DNA from: Streptomyces hydrogenans
Lineage (GTDB): Bacteria; Actinomycetota; Actinomycetes; Streptomycetales; Streptomycetaceae
DNA: 60,395 nucleotides
Reading direction: 5' to 3'
NCBI RefSeq assembly: GCF_014656075.1
Contig: NZ_BNBS01000028.1
Span: forward strand, 21,259 to 81,653
This document shows positions 17,384-27,625 of the stretch, in pieces. The position numbers and the translations under genes were made by a program. Numbering within the stretch: position 1 is the first letter of the stretch; each line of letters opens with the position of its first letter. The notes beneath the pieces are model-generated. The model was given only the letters and a program-made list of their open reading frames with translations, made no database searches and was not told the DNA's origin.

Positions 17384-17387
<4 letters not shown>
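16500..17387 (-). CDS. ABC-2 type transporter permease
   Basis: A 295-residue integral membrane protein with about six helices. After a cytoplasmic N-terminus and a helix at residues 41-60 comes the conserved ABC-2 pattern SEAGWSSLRYLLAAPVPRSRLLAAKL, then four helices and a C-terminal RGFARKDIVS tail. It is translationally coupled to the upstream hydrolase-ABC ATPase fusion through a 4-base ATGA overlap, so the two form one exporter. Substrate unknown. Confidence 0.9.
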
Positions 17388-20029
<2,642 letters not shown>

Positions 20030-20157
20030 GGCCCCGAGCCTAGGCGGCCCGCCGGTGCGGTGGCGGCGCCCCCGGGGCGGAAATCGGCGGCCTCCTGGAG
20101 TCGTACGCAGTACGGTCCGCGTACAGCGGTCGCGGTACGCGAGGGCCTGGAGGCGGC

Positions 20158-20607
20158 GTGGTGGGAGCGGACGGTTTCGAGATCCGGCGGGCCGGGACGG
20201 TGGCCGAACTGCTCGCGGCGGAGCATCTGTACGACGGTCCGGCGCGGGCGGAGTGGGCGGAGCGCTTCCTCGCGTCCTCCGGTCACGTGATGCTGATCGC
20301 GTACGCGCCCGGCGGTGTCCCGGCGGGTTTCGCGACGGGGATCGAGATGGTCCACCCGGACAAGGGCGCCGAGCTGTGCCTGTACGAGCTGGGGGTGGAC
20401 GAGGCGTTCCGGCGGCGGGGGCTGGGCCGGGCGCTGACGGAGGCGCTGCTGGCGGAGGCGCGGAGGCGGGGCTGCGCGGGCGCCTGGGTGCCGGTGGACA
20501 CGGACAACGGGCCGGCGCTCGCCACGTACCGCTCGGCGGGCGCGGTGGACGAGGGCGTGTGCGCGATCCGCGCCTGGTCGTTCGGCGGCGGGAACGACCG
20601 AACCTGA
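20158..20607 (+). CDS. GNAT family N-acetyltransferase
   Basis: A 149-residue acetyl-CoA-dependent acetyltransferase. The acetyl-CoA binding loop is RRRGLGRAL (about residues 85-93, after the strand LYELGVDEAF), and the C-terminal part PALATYRSAGAVDE is typical of the fold. The layout resembles the short AAC(3)-I-like subgroup, but substrate cannot be inferred. It starts at GTG 20158 (a second GTG follows directly) and diverges from the hydrolase-ABC gene. The gap between them has four GTAC tetramers between 20103 and 20138. Confidence 0.85.
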   Translation: MVGADGFEIRRAGTVAELLAAEHLYDGPARAEWAERFLASSGHVMLIAYAPGGVPAGFATGIEMVHPDKGAELCLYELGVDEAFRRRGLGRALTEALLAEARRRGCAGAWVPVDTDNGPALATYRSAGAVDEGVCAIRAWSFGGGNDRT

Positions 20608-20665
20608 CCCTTGTACGGAGCATGACATGCCGTCAGGCTGGGCCGGAACCCGCCCGGCACACGGC

Positions 20666-20709
20666 CGACGGCCCCCGGGGTGCGGCGGCACGCACCCCGG
20701 GGGCCGTCG
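20666..20709. terminator. bidirectional terminator hairpin
   Basis: A perfect 19-base-pair stem (20666-20684 with 20691-20709) around a GCGGCA loop separates the convergent acetyltransferase and mmsA genes. It lies 59 bases past the first stop and 15 bases past the second. It is one of the strongest hairpins in the window. Confidence 0.85.
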
Positions 20710-20723
20710 TACGACCCGGTGGG

Positions 20724-22226
20724 TCAGTGGTTGCGCGGGAAGCCCAGGTCCACGCCGGTGGGGGCGTCGGCCGGGTCGGGCCAGCGGGTGGTGACGACCT
20801 TGCCGCGGGTGTAGAAGTGCACGCCGTCGTTGCCGTAGATGTGGTGGTCGCCGAAGAGCGAGTCCTTCCAGCCACCGAAGGAGTGGTAGCCCACCGGCAC
20901 CGGGATCGGCACGTTGACGCCGACCATGCCGGCCTCGACCTCCAGCTGGAAGCGGCGGGCGGCGCCGCCGTCGCGGGTGAAGATCGCGGTGCCGTTGCCG
21001 AACTTCGAGGCGTTGATGAGGGCCAGGCCCTCCTCGTACGTCTCGGCGCGCAGCACGCAGAGGACCGGGCCGAAGATCTCGTCCTGGTACGCCTTGGCCG
21101 TGGTCGGCACGTGGTCCAGGAGGGAGAGGCCGATCCAGTGGCCGTTCTCGTGGCCCTCGACGGTGTAGCCGGTGCCGTCCAGGACGACCTGGCAGCCCTC
21201 GGCCTCGGCGCCGTGCACGTAGGAGGCGACCTTGTCGCGGTGGACGGCCGTGATGAGCGGGCCCATCTCGGAGGTCGGGTCGGTGCCGGGGCCGATCTTG
21301 ATCTTCTCGGCGCGCTCGCGGATCTTCTCGACCAGCTCGTCGCCGATGGAGCCGACGGCCACGACCGCGGAGATCGCCATGCAGCGCTCGCCGGCGGAGC
21401 CGTACGCGGCGGAGACGGCGGCGTCGGCCGCGGCGTCGAGGTCGGCGTCCGGGAGGACCAGCATGTGGTTCTTGGCGCCGCCGAGCGCCTGGACGCGCTT
21501 GCCGTTCGCGGAGGCGGTGGTGTGGATGTACCGGGCGATCGGGGTCGAGCCCACGAAGGAGATCGCGGCGACGTCCGGGTGCTCCAGGAGGCGGTCGACG
21601 GCGACCTTGTCACCGTGCAGGACGTTGAAGACGCCGTCCGGCAGACCGGCCTCGGCGAGCAGGTCGGCGATCTTGAGGGAGGCCGACGGGTCCTTCTCGC
21701 TCGGCTTGAGGATGAAGGTGTTGCCGGTCGCGATGGCGATCGGGAACATCCACATCGGCACCATGGCCGGGAAGTTGAAGGGCGTGATGCCGGCGACGAC
21801 GCCGACGGGCTGGCGGATGGACGCCACGTCGACCCGGTTGGAGACCTGGGTGGACAGCTCGCCCTTGAGCTGGGTGGTGATGCCGCAGGCAAGGTCGACG
21901 ATCTCCAGGCCGCGGGCGACCTCGCCGAGGGCGTCGGAGTGGACCTTGCCGTGCTCGGCGACGATCAGCTCGGCGATCGCGTCGCGGTTGGCGTCGAGCA
22001 GCGCGCGGAACTTGAAGAGGATCGTGGTGCGCTGGGCCAGCGAGGAGGTGCCCCAGGTGGCGAAGGCGTCCTTCGCGGCGGCGACGGCCGCGTCGACCTC
22101 CTCCACCGAGGCGAGGGCGACCTGGGTGGTCACGGCGCCGGTGGCCGGGTCGGTGACCGGGCCCCAGTTGCCCGACGTGCCCTCGACGGTCTTGCCACCG
22201 ATCCAGTGGTGGACGCTCTTCGTCAT
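20724..22226 (-). CDS. mmsA: CoA-acylating methylmalonate-semialdehyde dehydrogenase
   Basis: A 500-residue aldehyde dehydrogenase converting malonate or methylmalonate semialdehyde to acetyl- or propionyl-CoA with NAD and CoA. The family signature ITPFNFPAMVPMWMFPIAIA and the catalytic Cys282 in AGERCMAIS are present. It can serve valine degradation (mmsA) or the last step of myo-inositol catabolism (iolA). Its position 14 bases after iolD, with AAGGAG before the ATG, argues for the inositol role. It is the last gene of the minus-strand iol operon, followed by the 19-base-pair terminator. Confidence 0.93.
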   Translation of the reverse strand: MTKSVHHWIGGKTVEGTSGNWGPVTDPATGAVTTQVALASVEEVDAAVAAAKDAFATWGTSSLAQRTTILFKFRALLDANRDAIAELIVAEHGKVHSDALGEVARGLEIVDLACGITTQLKGELSTQVSNRVDVASIRQPVGVVAGITPFNFPAMVPMWMFPIAIATGNTFILKPSEKDPSASLKIADLLAEAGLPDGVFNVLHGDKVAVDRLLEHPDVAAISFVGSTPIARYIHTTASANGKRVQALGGAKNHMLVLPDADLDAAADAAVSAAYGSAGERCMAISAVVAVGSIGDELVEKIRERAEKIKIGPGTDPTSEMGPLITAVHRDKVASYVHGAEAEGCQVVLDGTGYTVEGHENGHWIGLSLLDHVPTTAKAYQDEIFGPVLCVLRAETYEEGLALINASKFGNGTAIFTRDGGAARRFQLEVEAGMVGVNVPIPVPVGYHSFGGWKDSLFGDHHIYGNDGVHFYTRGKVVTTRWPDPADAPTGVDLGFPRNH

Positions 22227-22240
22227 GACGAGTTACTCCT

Positions 22241-24130
22241 TCAGAGATGGCGGCGTCGGGCGGTGACGTGCCGGTCGTACTCCTCGCGGGCCTTGACCGC
22301 CGACGGGCGGGTCGAGATCTCGGCCACGGGCACATCCCACCACGCCTGGGCCGGAGGCGGGCCCGACACACTGTCTGCCGTTTCGGTCTCGATGTAGACA
22401 CATGTGGGATCCGTGGCGGCCCGGGCGTCCGCGAGGGCTTCCCGCAGGTCACGGATGGTGCGGGGGCGCAGCACGCGCATCCCGAGGGACGCGGCGTTGG
22501 CACCGAGGTCCAGGGGGAGCGGGGGGCCGGTGAAGCCTCCGTCGTCGGCCCGCAGCCGGTAGTCGGTGCCGTACCGCTCGGCGCCGACCGCCTCGGAGAG
22601 GCCGCCGATGGAGGCGTACCCGTGGTTCTGGAGGATCACCAGCTTCAGCGGCAGCCGCTCCTGCACGGCGGTGACGATCTCGGTGGGATTCATCAGATAC
22701 GTCCCGTCCCCGACGAGCGCCCAGACGGGCCGGCCGGGGGCGGCGAGGAGGACGCCGATCGCGGCGGGGATCTCGTAGCCCATGCAGGAGTAGCCGTACT
22801 CGACGTGGTACTGGTCGCGGGAGCGGGTCCGCCACAGCCGGTGGAGGTCGCCGGGGAGCGAGCCGGCCGCGTTGATCAGGATGTCGGTGGGGTCGACCAG
22901 GGTGTCGAGTACGCCGAGGACCTGCGTCTGGGTGGGGCGGGCGGTCTCGTCGGGGACGGTGTAGGCGGCGTCGACCCGGGCCTCCCAGCGGAGCTTCCCC
23001 TCGGTGTACTCGTGGACGTAGTGCGCGGCCACGTGGTGCGGGCCGAGCAGGGCGTGGAGCCGTTCGATCCCCTCGCGGGCGTCCGCGACCAGGGGCAGCG
23101 CCGCCAGCTTGTGCGCGTCGAAGGCGACGACGTTGAGGTTGACGACCCGCGGGGCGGGGTGGCCGAAGAGGGTCCCGGAGGCGGTGGTGAAGTCGGTCCA
23201 GCGGGTGCCGATGCCGAGGACCACGTCGGCCGTGCGGGCCAGGTGGTCGGCGACGGCGGTGCCGGTGTGGCCGACGGCCCCGACGTCCTGGGGGTGGTCG
23301 TGGGGCAGCACGCCCTTGCCGGCCTGGGTGGAGGCGACCGGGATGCCGGTCAGCGCGGCGAACTCCGCCAGCGCCTCCTCGGCACCGCTGTGCCGGACGC
23401 CGCCCCCGGCGACGATCAGCGGGCGGGCGGCCCCGCCGAGCGCCTCGACGGCCGCCGCCAGCTCGTGCTCGTCCGGGGAGGGGCGGCGGATCCGCCAGGT
23501 CCGGTCGGCGAAGAACGCCGCGGGCCAGTCGTACGCCTCCGCCTGCACGTCCTGCGGGAGGGCGAGGGTGACGGCGCCGGTGGCGGCGGGGTCGGTGAGG
23601 ACCCGCATCGCTTCGAGCGCGGCCGGGATCAGCGCCTCGGGGCGGACGATCCGGTCGAAGTAGCGGGAGACGGGTCGCAGGCAGTCGTTGACGGAGACGT
23701 CGCCGGCGTACGGCACCTGGAGCTGCTGGAGGACCGGGTCGGCGGGGCGGGTGGCGAAGGTGTCGCCGGGGAGCAGCAGCACCGGGAGGTGGTTGACGGT
23801 GGCGAGGGCGGCGCCGGTGACGAGGTTGGTGGCGCCGGGGCCGATGGAGGTGGTGACGGCGTGGGCGGAGAGCCGGCCGGTCTGGCGGGCGTGGCCGACG
23901 GCGGCGTGCACCATGGCCTGCTCGTTGCGGCCCTGGTGGAAGGGCATGGCGTCGGCGTGCTCGACGAGCGCCTGGCCGATCCCGGCGACGTTGCCGTGGC
24001 CGAAGACGCCCCAGGTGGCGGCGATGAGCCGGTGCCGGTCGCCGTCGCGCTCGGCGTACTGGGCGGCGAGGAAGCGCACCAGCGCCTGGGCGACGGTGAG
24101 GCGGACGGTGCCGGTGAGGCGGACGCTCAC
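22241..24130 (-). CDS. iolD: 3D-(3,5/4)-trihydroxycyclohexane-1,2-dione acylhydrolase
   Basis: A 629-residue ThDP-dependent enzyme that opens the ring of the inosose-derived dione to 5-deoxyglucuronate. The catalytic Glu lies in FHQGRNEQAM, and the ThDP/Mg motif spans GDGTYLMNPTEIV to LQNHGYASIGG. The GVFGHGNVAGIGQAL segment near the N-terminus is characteristic of IolD. The GTG start at 24130 overlaps the iolB stop by 4 bases (GTGA). Length agrees with the family. Confidence 0.95.
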   Translation of the reverse strand: MSVRLTGTVRLTVAQALVRFLAAQYAERDGDRHRLIAATWGVFGHGNVAGIGQALVEHADAMPFHQGRNEQAMVHAAVGHARQTGRLSAHAVTTSIGPGATNLVTGAALATVNHLPVLLLPGDTFATRPADPVLQQLQVPYAGDVSVNDCLRPVSRYFDRIVRPEALIPAALEAMRVLTDPAATGAVTLALPQDVQAEAYDWPAAFFADRTWRIRRPSPDEHELAAAVEALGGAARPLIVAGGGVRHSGAEEALAEFAALTGIPVASTQAGKGVLPHDHPQDVGAVGHTGTAVADHLARTADVVLGIGTRWTDFTTASGTLFGHPAPRVVNLNVVAFDAHKLAALPLVADAREGIERLHALLGPHHVAAHYVHEYTEGKLRWEARVDAAYTVPDETARPTQTQVLGVLDTLVDPTDILINAAGSLPGDLHRLWRTRSRDQYHVEYGYSCMGYEIPAAIGVLLAAPGRPVWALVGDGTYLMNPTEIVTAVQERLPLKLVILQNHGYASIGGLSEAVGAERYGTDYRLRADDGGFTGPPLPLDLGANAASLGMRVLRPRTIRDLREALADARAATDPTCVYIETETADSVSGPPPAQAWWDVPVAEISTRPSAVKAREEYDRHVTARRRHL

Positions 24131-24951
24131 GCGTATCCCTCCGTGTGGTCGGGGTGGAAGCTGATCCGCCACTCCCGTGCGGGGCCGGGTCCGGCCATGA
24201 CGTTGAGGTAGTAGAGGTCGTGGCCGGGCTGGGCGATCGAGGGGCCGTGCCAGCCGTCGGGGACGAGGACGGCGTCGCCGCCTCGGACCTCGGCGAGCAG
24301 GTCGGCGCCGCCGGGCCGGGACGGCGAGATCCGCTGGTAGGCGTAGCCGCGCGGGTCCGCGATCTCGTAGTAGTAGATCTCCTCCAGGACGGACTCGGTC
24401 CCGGGGCGGTGCTCGTCGTGCTTGTGCGGCGGGTAGGAGGACCAGTGGCCGCCGGGGGTGATCACCTCGACGGCGATCAGCCGGTCGCAGGCGAAGGCGT
24501 CGGCCGAGGCGAAGTTCCGCACCGTGCGGGCGCGGTCGCCGCTGCCGCGGGTCTCCACGGGAACCTCCGGCGCGGGGCCGTAGCGGGCGGGGAGTCGTCG
24601 CTCGCAGTTCGCTCCTGCCAAAGCGAAGCGGCCTCCCGCGCCGGAGGCGATCTGGGCGTGGGCATCGCGCGGTACGTAGACGAAGTCGGACACGGAGGCG
24701 AACACGCTCTCGCGGCCCCCGAGTTCGAAAATCTCCCCGTCGACGCGCACGGTACAGGCACCGGCGAGGGGAAGCACCACCCACTCGGCATCCGCGCTGT
24801 CGAAGGCGTGTTCCGCTCCGGCCGGGAGATCGAGGACGCGGAGCGCGGAACGGCTCCATCCGGCGGTCCCCGGGTCGACGTCCAAGGCGTACGGCCCCCG
24901 GGCGGCGGTCCCGGCGGGGAGGTGGAGGCGGTGGCGGTGCGGGCTGGTCAT
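24127..24951 (-). CDS. iolB: 5-deoxy-glucuronate isomerase
   Basis: A 274-residue bicupin that isomerises 5-deoxyglucuronate to 2-deoxy-5-keto-gluconate, the step after IolD. The metal-binding cupin motif is seen in SSYPPHKHDE and EEIYYYEI, followed by GWHGPSIAQPGHDLYYLNVMAGP, the IolB C-terminal signature. It lies 49 bases after iolC and is coupled to iolD by a 4-base overlap. Confidence 0.95.
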   Translation of the reverse strand: MTSPHRHRLHLPAGTAARGPYALDVDPGTAGWSRSALRVLDLPAGAEHAFDSADAEWVVLPLAGACTVRVDGEIFELGGRESVFASVSDFVYVPRDAHAQIASGAGGRFALAGANCERRLPARYGPAPEVPVETRGSGDRARTVRNFASADAFACDRLIAVEVITPGGHWSSYPPHKHDEHRPGTESVLEEIYYYEIADPRGYAYQRISPSRPGGADLLAEVRGGDAVLVPDGWHGPSIAQPGHDLYYLNVMAGPGPAREWRISFHPDHTEGYA

Positions 24952-25000
24952 GTGCGGGTGTCCTCGGGGGCGGAGGCGGGAGCGGGGGTCGCACGGCCGG

Positions 25001-26014
25001 TCAGCGGGGGTCGCCCTCCGGCGGGAGGGTGCCCGAGCCGGCCGCGAGGGCGCGGTCGATCTCGGCGGCGTCCGGCATGGCGGGGGCGCAGCCCAGGCGG
25101 CCGGCGACGATCGAGCCGGCGGCGCCCGCGCGGCGCACGGCCTCCTCCAGCGGGAGGCCGGCGAGGAGGCCGTGGACGAGGGCGCCGCCGAAGGCGTCCC
25201 CGGCGCCGAGGCCGTTGACGACCTCGACCGGCAGCGGCGGGACGGCGGCCCGGCCGGGGTCGGCGGCGACGGCGAGGACGCCCTCGGGTCCGCGCTTGAC
25301 CACGGCGAGCCGGAGGTCGGCGCCGTCGCCGGGGGCGAGGAGGCCGAGGAGGGCGCGGGCGGCGGCCTCCGGGTCGCGTTCGCCGGTGGCGACCTCGCAC
25401 TCCTCGGCGTTGCCGACGGCGACGGTGGCGTGCCGCAGGGCCTCGGTGTAGTGGGGGCGGGCGGTGGCCGGGTCGGGCCAGAAGGCGGGGCGCCAGTCGA
25501 GGTCGAGGACGGTGTGGGCGCGGCCGGCGCGGGCCCGCAGGGCGGTGAGGGTGGCGGCGCGGCTGGGTTCCTCGCTGAGGCCGGTCCCGGTGACCCACAG
25601 GACGCGGGCGGCGCGCAGCGCGTCGAGGTCCAGCTCGTGCGGGTGGATCTCCAGGTCGGGGGCCTTGGGGAGGCGGTAGAAGGTGAGGGGGAAGTCGTCG
25701 GGCGGGAAGAGGGCGCAGAAGGTGACGGGCGTGGGCCGGCCGGGGACCTCGGTGACCCAGCCGGCGTCCACGGCGTACTCCTTCAGCTCGCGCCGGAGGT
25801 AGCGGCCGAAGGCGTCGGCGCCGGTGCGGCTGACGAGGGCGGTGCGCCGGCCCAGGCGGGCGGCGGCGACGGCCACGTTGGCCGGGGAGCCGCCGAGGAA
25901 CCTGCGGAAGGTCTCGACCCGGTCGAGTCCCACGCCGCTCTGGAGGGGGTAGAGGTCGACGCCGAGCCGCCCCATGGTGATCAGCTCGTACGGCTCCGAC
26001 TCCACCCGTGCCAC
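25001..26014 (-). CDS. iolC: 5-dehydro-2-deoxygluconokinase (PfkB family)
   Basis: A 337-residue sugar kinase that phosphorylates 2-deoxy-5-keto-gluconate in myo-inositol catabolism. The N-terminal PfkB signature is in LGGSPANVAVAAARLGRRTALV, and the C-terminal ATP/catalytic signature is NGLGAGDAFGGALVHGLL, with the catalytic Asp in GAGDAF. It is the first gene of the iolC-iolB-iolD-mmsA operon. The start is a GTG at 26014; a second GTG nine bases in is also possible. A perfect palindrome lies 60 bases upstream. Confidence 0.92.
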   Translation of the reverse strand: MARVESEPYELITMGRLGVDLYPLQSGVGLDRVETFRRFLGGSPANVAVAAARLGRRTALVSRTGADAFGRYLRRELKEYAVDAGWVTEVPGRPTPVTFCALFPPDDFPLTFYRLPKAPDLEIHPHELDLDALRAARVLWVTGTGLSEEPSRAATLTALRARAGRAHTVLDLDWRPAFWPDPATARPHYTEALRHATVAVGNAEECEVATGERDPEAAARALLGLLAPGDGADLRLAVVKRGPEGVLAVAADPGRAAVPPLPVEVVNGLGAGDAFGGALVHGLLAGLPLEEAVRRAGAAGSIVAGRLGCAPAMPDAAEIDRALAAGSGTLPPEGDPR

Positions 26015-26073
26015 CTCTCGACTCCGGTGCCCGCTCCCAGGTCTAACCCTCCCCCGGGAGGCGTGTCAACGAC

Positions 26074-26085
26074 ATGTCCGGACAT
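26074..26085. promoter_or_regulatory. palindromic operator between iolC and the iolE-like gene
   Basis: ATGTCCGGACAT is a perfect 12-base palindrome in the 139-base divergent gap. Its inner ten bases TGTCCGGACA fit, at nine of ten positions, the KGWCHTRACA consensus I recall for the GntR-type repressor IolR of Corynebacterium glutamicum. A second inverted pair CTTGAC/GTCAAG (26117-26122 and 26139-26144) lies closer to the plus-strand gene. No GntR gene is present in the window, so the regulator would be encoded elsewhere. Confidence 0.55.
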
Positions 26086-26153
26086 TCGGGTGCGCCCCGG
26101 GCGGTCCTGCGGGCGTCTTGACGCTGCTCCGGGGCGGGGTCAAGGTGGCTGGC

Positions 26154-27071
26154 ATGACGAAGCCGTCGCCGTCGCCGTCGCCGCCCCTCATCCGGATCGG
26201 GTCCGCCCCGGACTCCTGGGGGGTGTGGTTCCCCGACGATCCCCGGCAGGTGCCGTGGCAGCGGTTCCTCGACGAGGTGGCGGGGTCCGGGTACGAGTGG
26301 ATCGAGCTGGGGCCGTACGGCTATCTGCCCACCGATCCGGCGGTGCTCGCCGAGGAGACCTCCCGGCGCGGGCTGCGGGTGTCGGCGGGCACCGTCTTCA
26401 CCGGGCTGCACCACGGGCCCGCCGTGTGGGAGCGGACCTGGGCGCACGTCGCCGAGAACGCGGCCCTGGCGCAGGCCGTGGGGGCCCGGCACCTGGTGGT
26501 GATCCCGTCCTTCTGGCGGGACGACAAGACCGGCGCGGTGCTGGAGGACCGGGTGCTGACGCCGGAGCAGTGGCGGCACCTGACGTCACTGACCGAGCGG
26601 CTGGGGCGGGAGGTGCGGGAGCGGTACGGGCTGCGGATCGTGGTCCATCCGCACGCCGACACCCATCTGGACGACGAGGACAGTGTGACCCGTTTCCTCG
26701 ACGCCACCGATCCGGAGGCGGTGGCGCTCTGTCTGGACACCGGGCACTACGCGTACGCGGGCGGGGACAGCGTCAAGCTGATCGAGACCTACGGGGAGCG
26801 CATCGGCTACCTGCATCTGAAGCAGGTGGATCCGGCGGTGCTCGCGGAGGTGCGGGCCGAGGAGCTGCCGTTCGGCCCGGCGGTGGCCCGCGGCGTGATG
26901 TGCGAACCGCCGGCCGGGGTGCCGGCCCTGGGACCGGTCCTGGCCGCCGCGGCGGCGCTGGGCACGGAGCTGTTCGCGATCGTGGAGCAGGACATGTACC
27001 CGTGCGAGCCGGACGCCCCCTATCCGATCGCCCTGCGCACCCGCGGCTACCTCCGCTCCTGCGGGGTGTAG
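26154..27071 (+). CDS. TIM-barrel sugar isomerase/dehydratase, IolE-like
   Basis: A 305-residue AP-endonuclease-2 type TIM barrel. Metal ligands typical of the family are visible: a Glu in WIELGPYG, His in VVHPHADTH, Asp/His in CLDTGHYAYAGG, a His in YLHLKQVDP and the C-terminal Glu in FAIVEQDMYP. The start segment RIGSAPDSWGVWF is typical of inosose dehydratase-like proteins. Divergent from iolC and sharing its operator region, it probably supplies the 2-keto-myo-inositol dehydratase step, but inosose isomerase activity is also possible. The ATG at 26154 is the first with conserved sequence after it. Confidence 0.82.
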   Translation: MTKPSPSPSPPLIRIGSAPDSWGVWFPDDPRQVPWQRFLDEVAGSGYEWIELGPYGYLPTDPAVLAEETSRRGLRVSAGTVFTGLHHGPAVWERTWAHVAENAALAQAVGARHLVVIPSFWRDDKTGAVLEDRVLTPEQWRHLTSLTERLGREVRERYGLRIVVHPHADTHLDDEDSVTRFLDATDPEAVALCLDTGHYAYAGGDSVKLIETYGERIGYLHLKQVDPAVLAEVRAEELPFGPAVARGVMCEPPAGVPALGPVLAAAAALGTELFAIVEQDMYPCEPDAPYPIALRTRGYLRSCGV

Positions 27072-27361
27072 CCCCGCAGGGCCCTCACGGCCTCACGGCC
27101 CGCACGGCCCGGCGGCTCCGGCGCACGGGGGCGCGCCGCTGTGACCGTGCGTCACTTCTGTCACGGCTTTCGCGCCCTCGTCACAGGTGTCTCCGTTACG
27201 CGGCCTCCGTGTCACAGACGCTCGACAGCCGCTGCCGGGCGGTCCGGAAGGGGCGTTCACCGGGCACAGGACCGGTGATCACCGACGCCACCGCCCGCAG
27301 CGCCCCCGAACGGCACCCCCCGCCACCGCTGCGCGGCACGGGGCGTGAGGGAGGTACAGGC

Positions 27362-27559
27362 ATGACGGACAGAAGCCTCTGGACGTACAAGGACATCGCC
27401 GCGCACATCAAGGTCCAGCCGGACACCGTCCGCTCCTACCGGAAGCACGGGCTGCTGCCGCCGCCGGACCACGTGGAGTCCGGCAAGCCCTTCTGGTACC
27501 CGGACACGGTCCGCGCCTGGGTCGCGAGCCGGCCCGGCAACCGGGCGCGCCGCGACTGA
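27362..27559 (+). CDS. small helix-turn-helix (excisionase/MerR-like) protein
   Basis: A 65-residue protein, almost entirely one winged HTH of the MerR/excisionase class: WTYKDIAAHIKVQPDTVRSY forms the HTH and HGLLPPPDHV the following turn, then FWYPDTVRAWV. GGGAGG is correctly spaced before the ATG. It is short, but motif, ribosome site and following terminator all support it. No phage or integrase gene is nearby, so it is probably a stand-alone regulator. The upstream 290 bases contain one GTGAC and four GTCAC pentamers (27141-27215). Confidence 0.8.
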   Translation: MTDRSLWTYKDIAAHIKVQPDTVRSYRKHGLLPPPDHVESGKPFWYPDTVRAWVASRPGNRARRD

Positions 27560-27577
27560 TCCGCGCTCCCCCGCGCC

Positions 27578-27619
27578 GTGCGGCGCCGGCTCCCGGTGGT
27601 CCGGAGGCCGGCGCCGCGC
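27578..27619. terminator. bidirectional terminator hairpin
   Basis: A 13-base-pair stem (27578-27590 with 27607-27619, perfect core CGGCGCCGGC/GCCGGCGCCG, one G-U) lies between the small HTH gene and the convergent MMPL transporter gene. Confidence 0.75.
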
Positions 27620-27625
27620 CGTGTC

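Noticed and set aside
20101..20140. Cluster of four GTAC tetramers before the acetyltransferase gene
   Set aside because: Spacing is irregular and the tetramer is self-complementary and short, so it may arise by chance; no regulator can be proposed.
24950..27361. Continuous plus-strand frame leading into the small HTH gene
   Set aside because: It runs antisense through iolC and out of frame through the iolE-like gene. Only the final 65 codons, with their own ribosome site, are credible.
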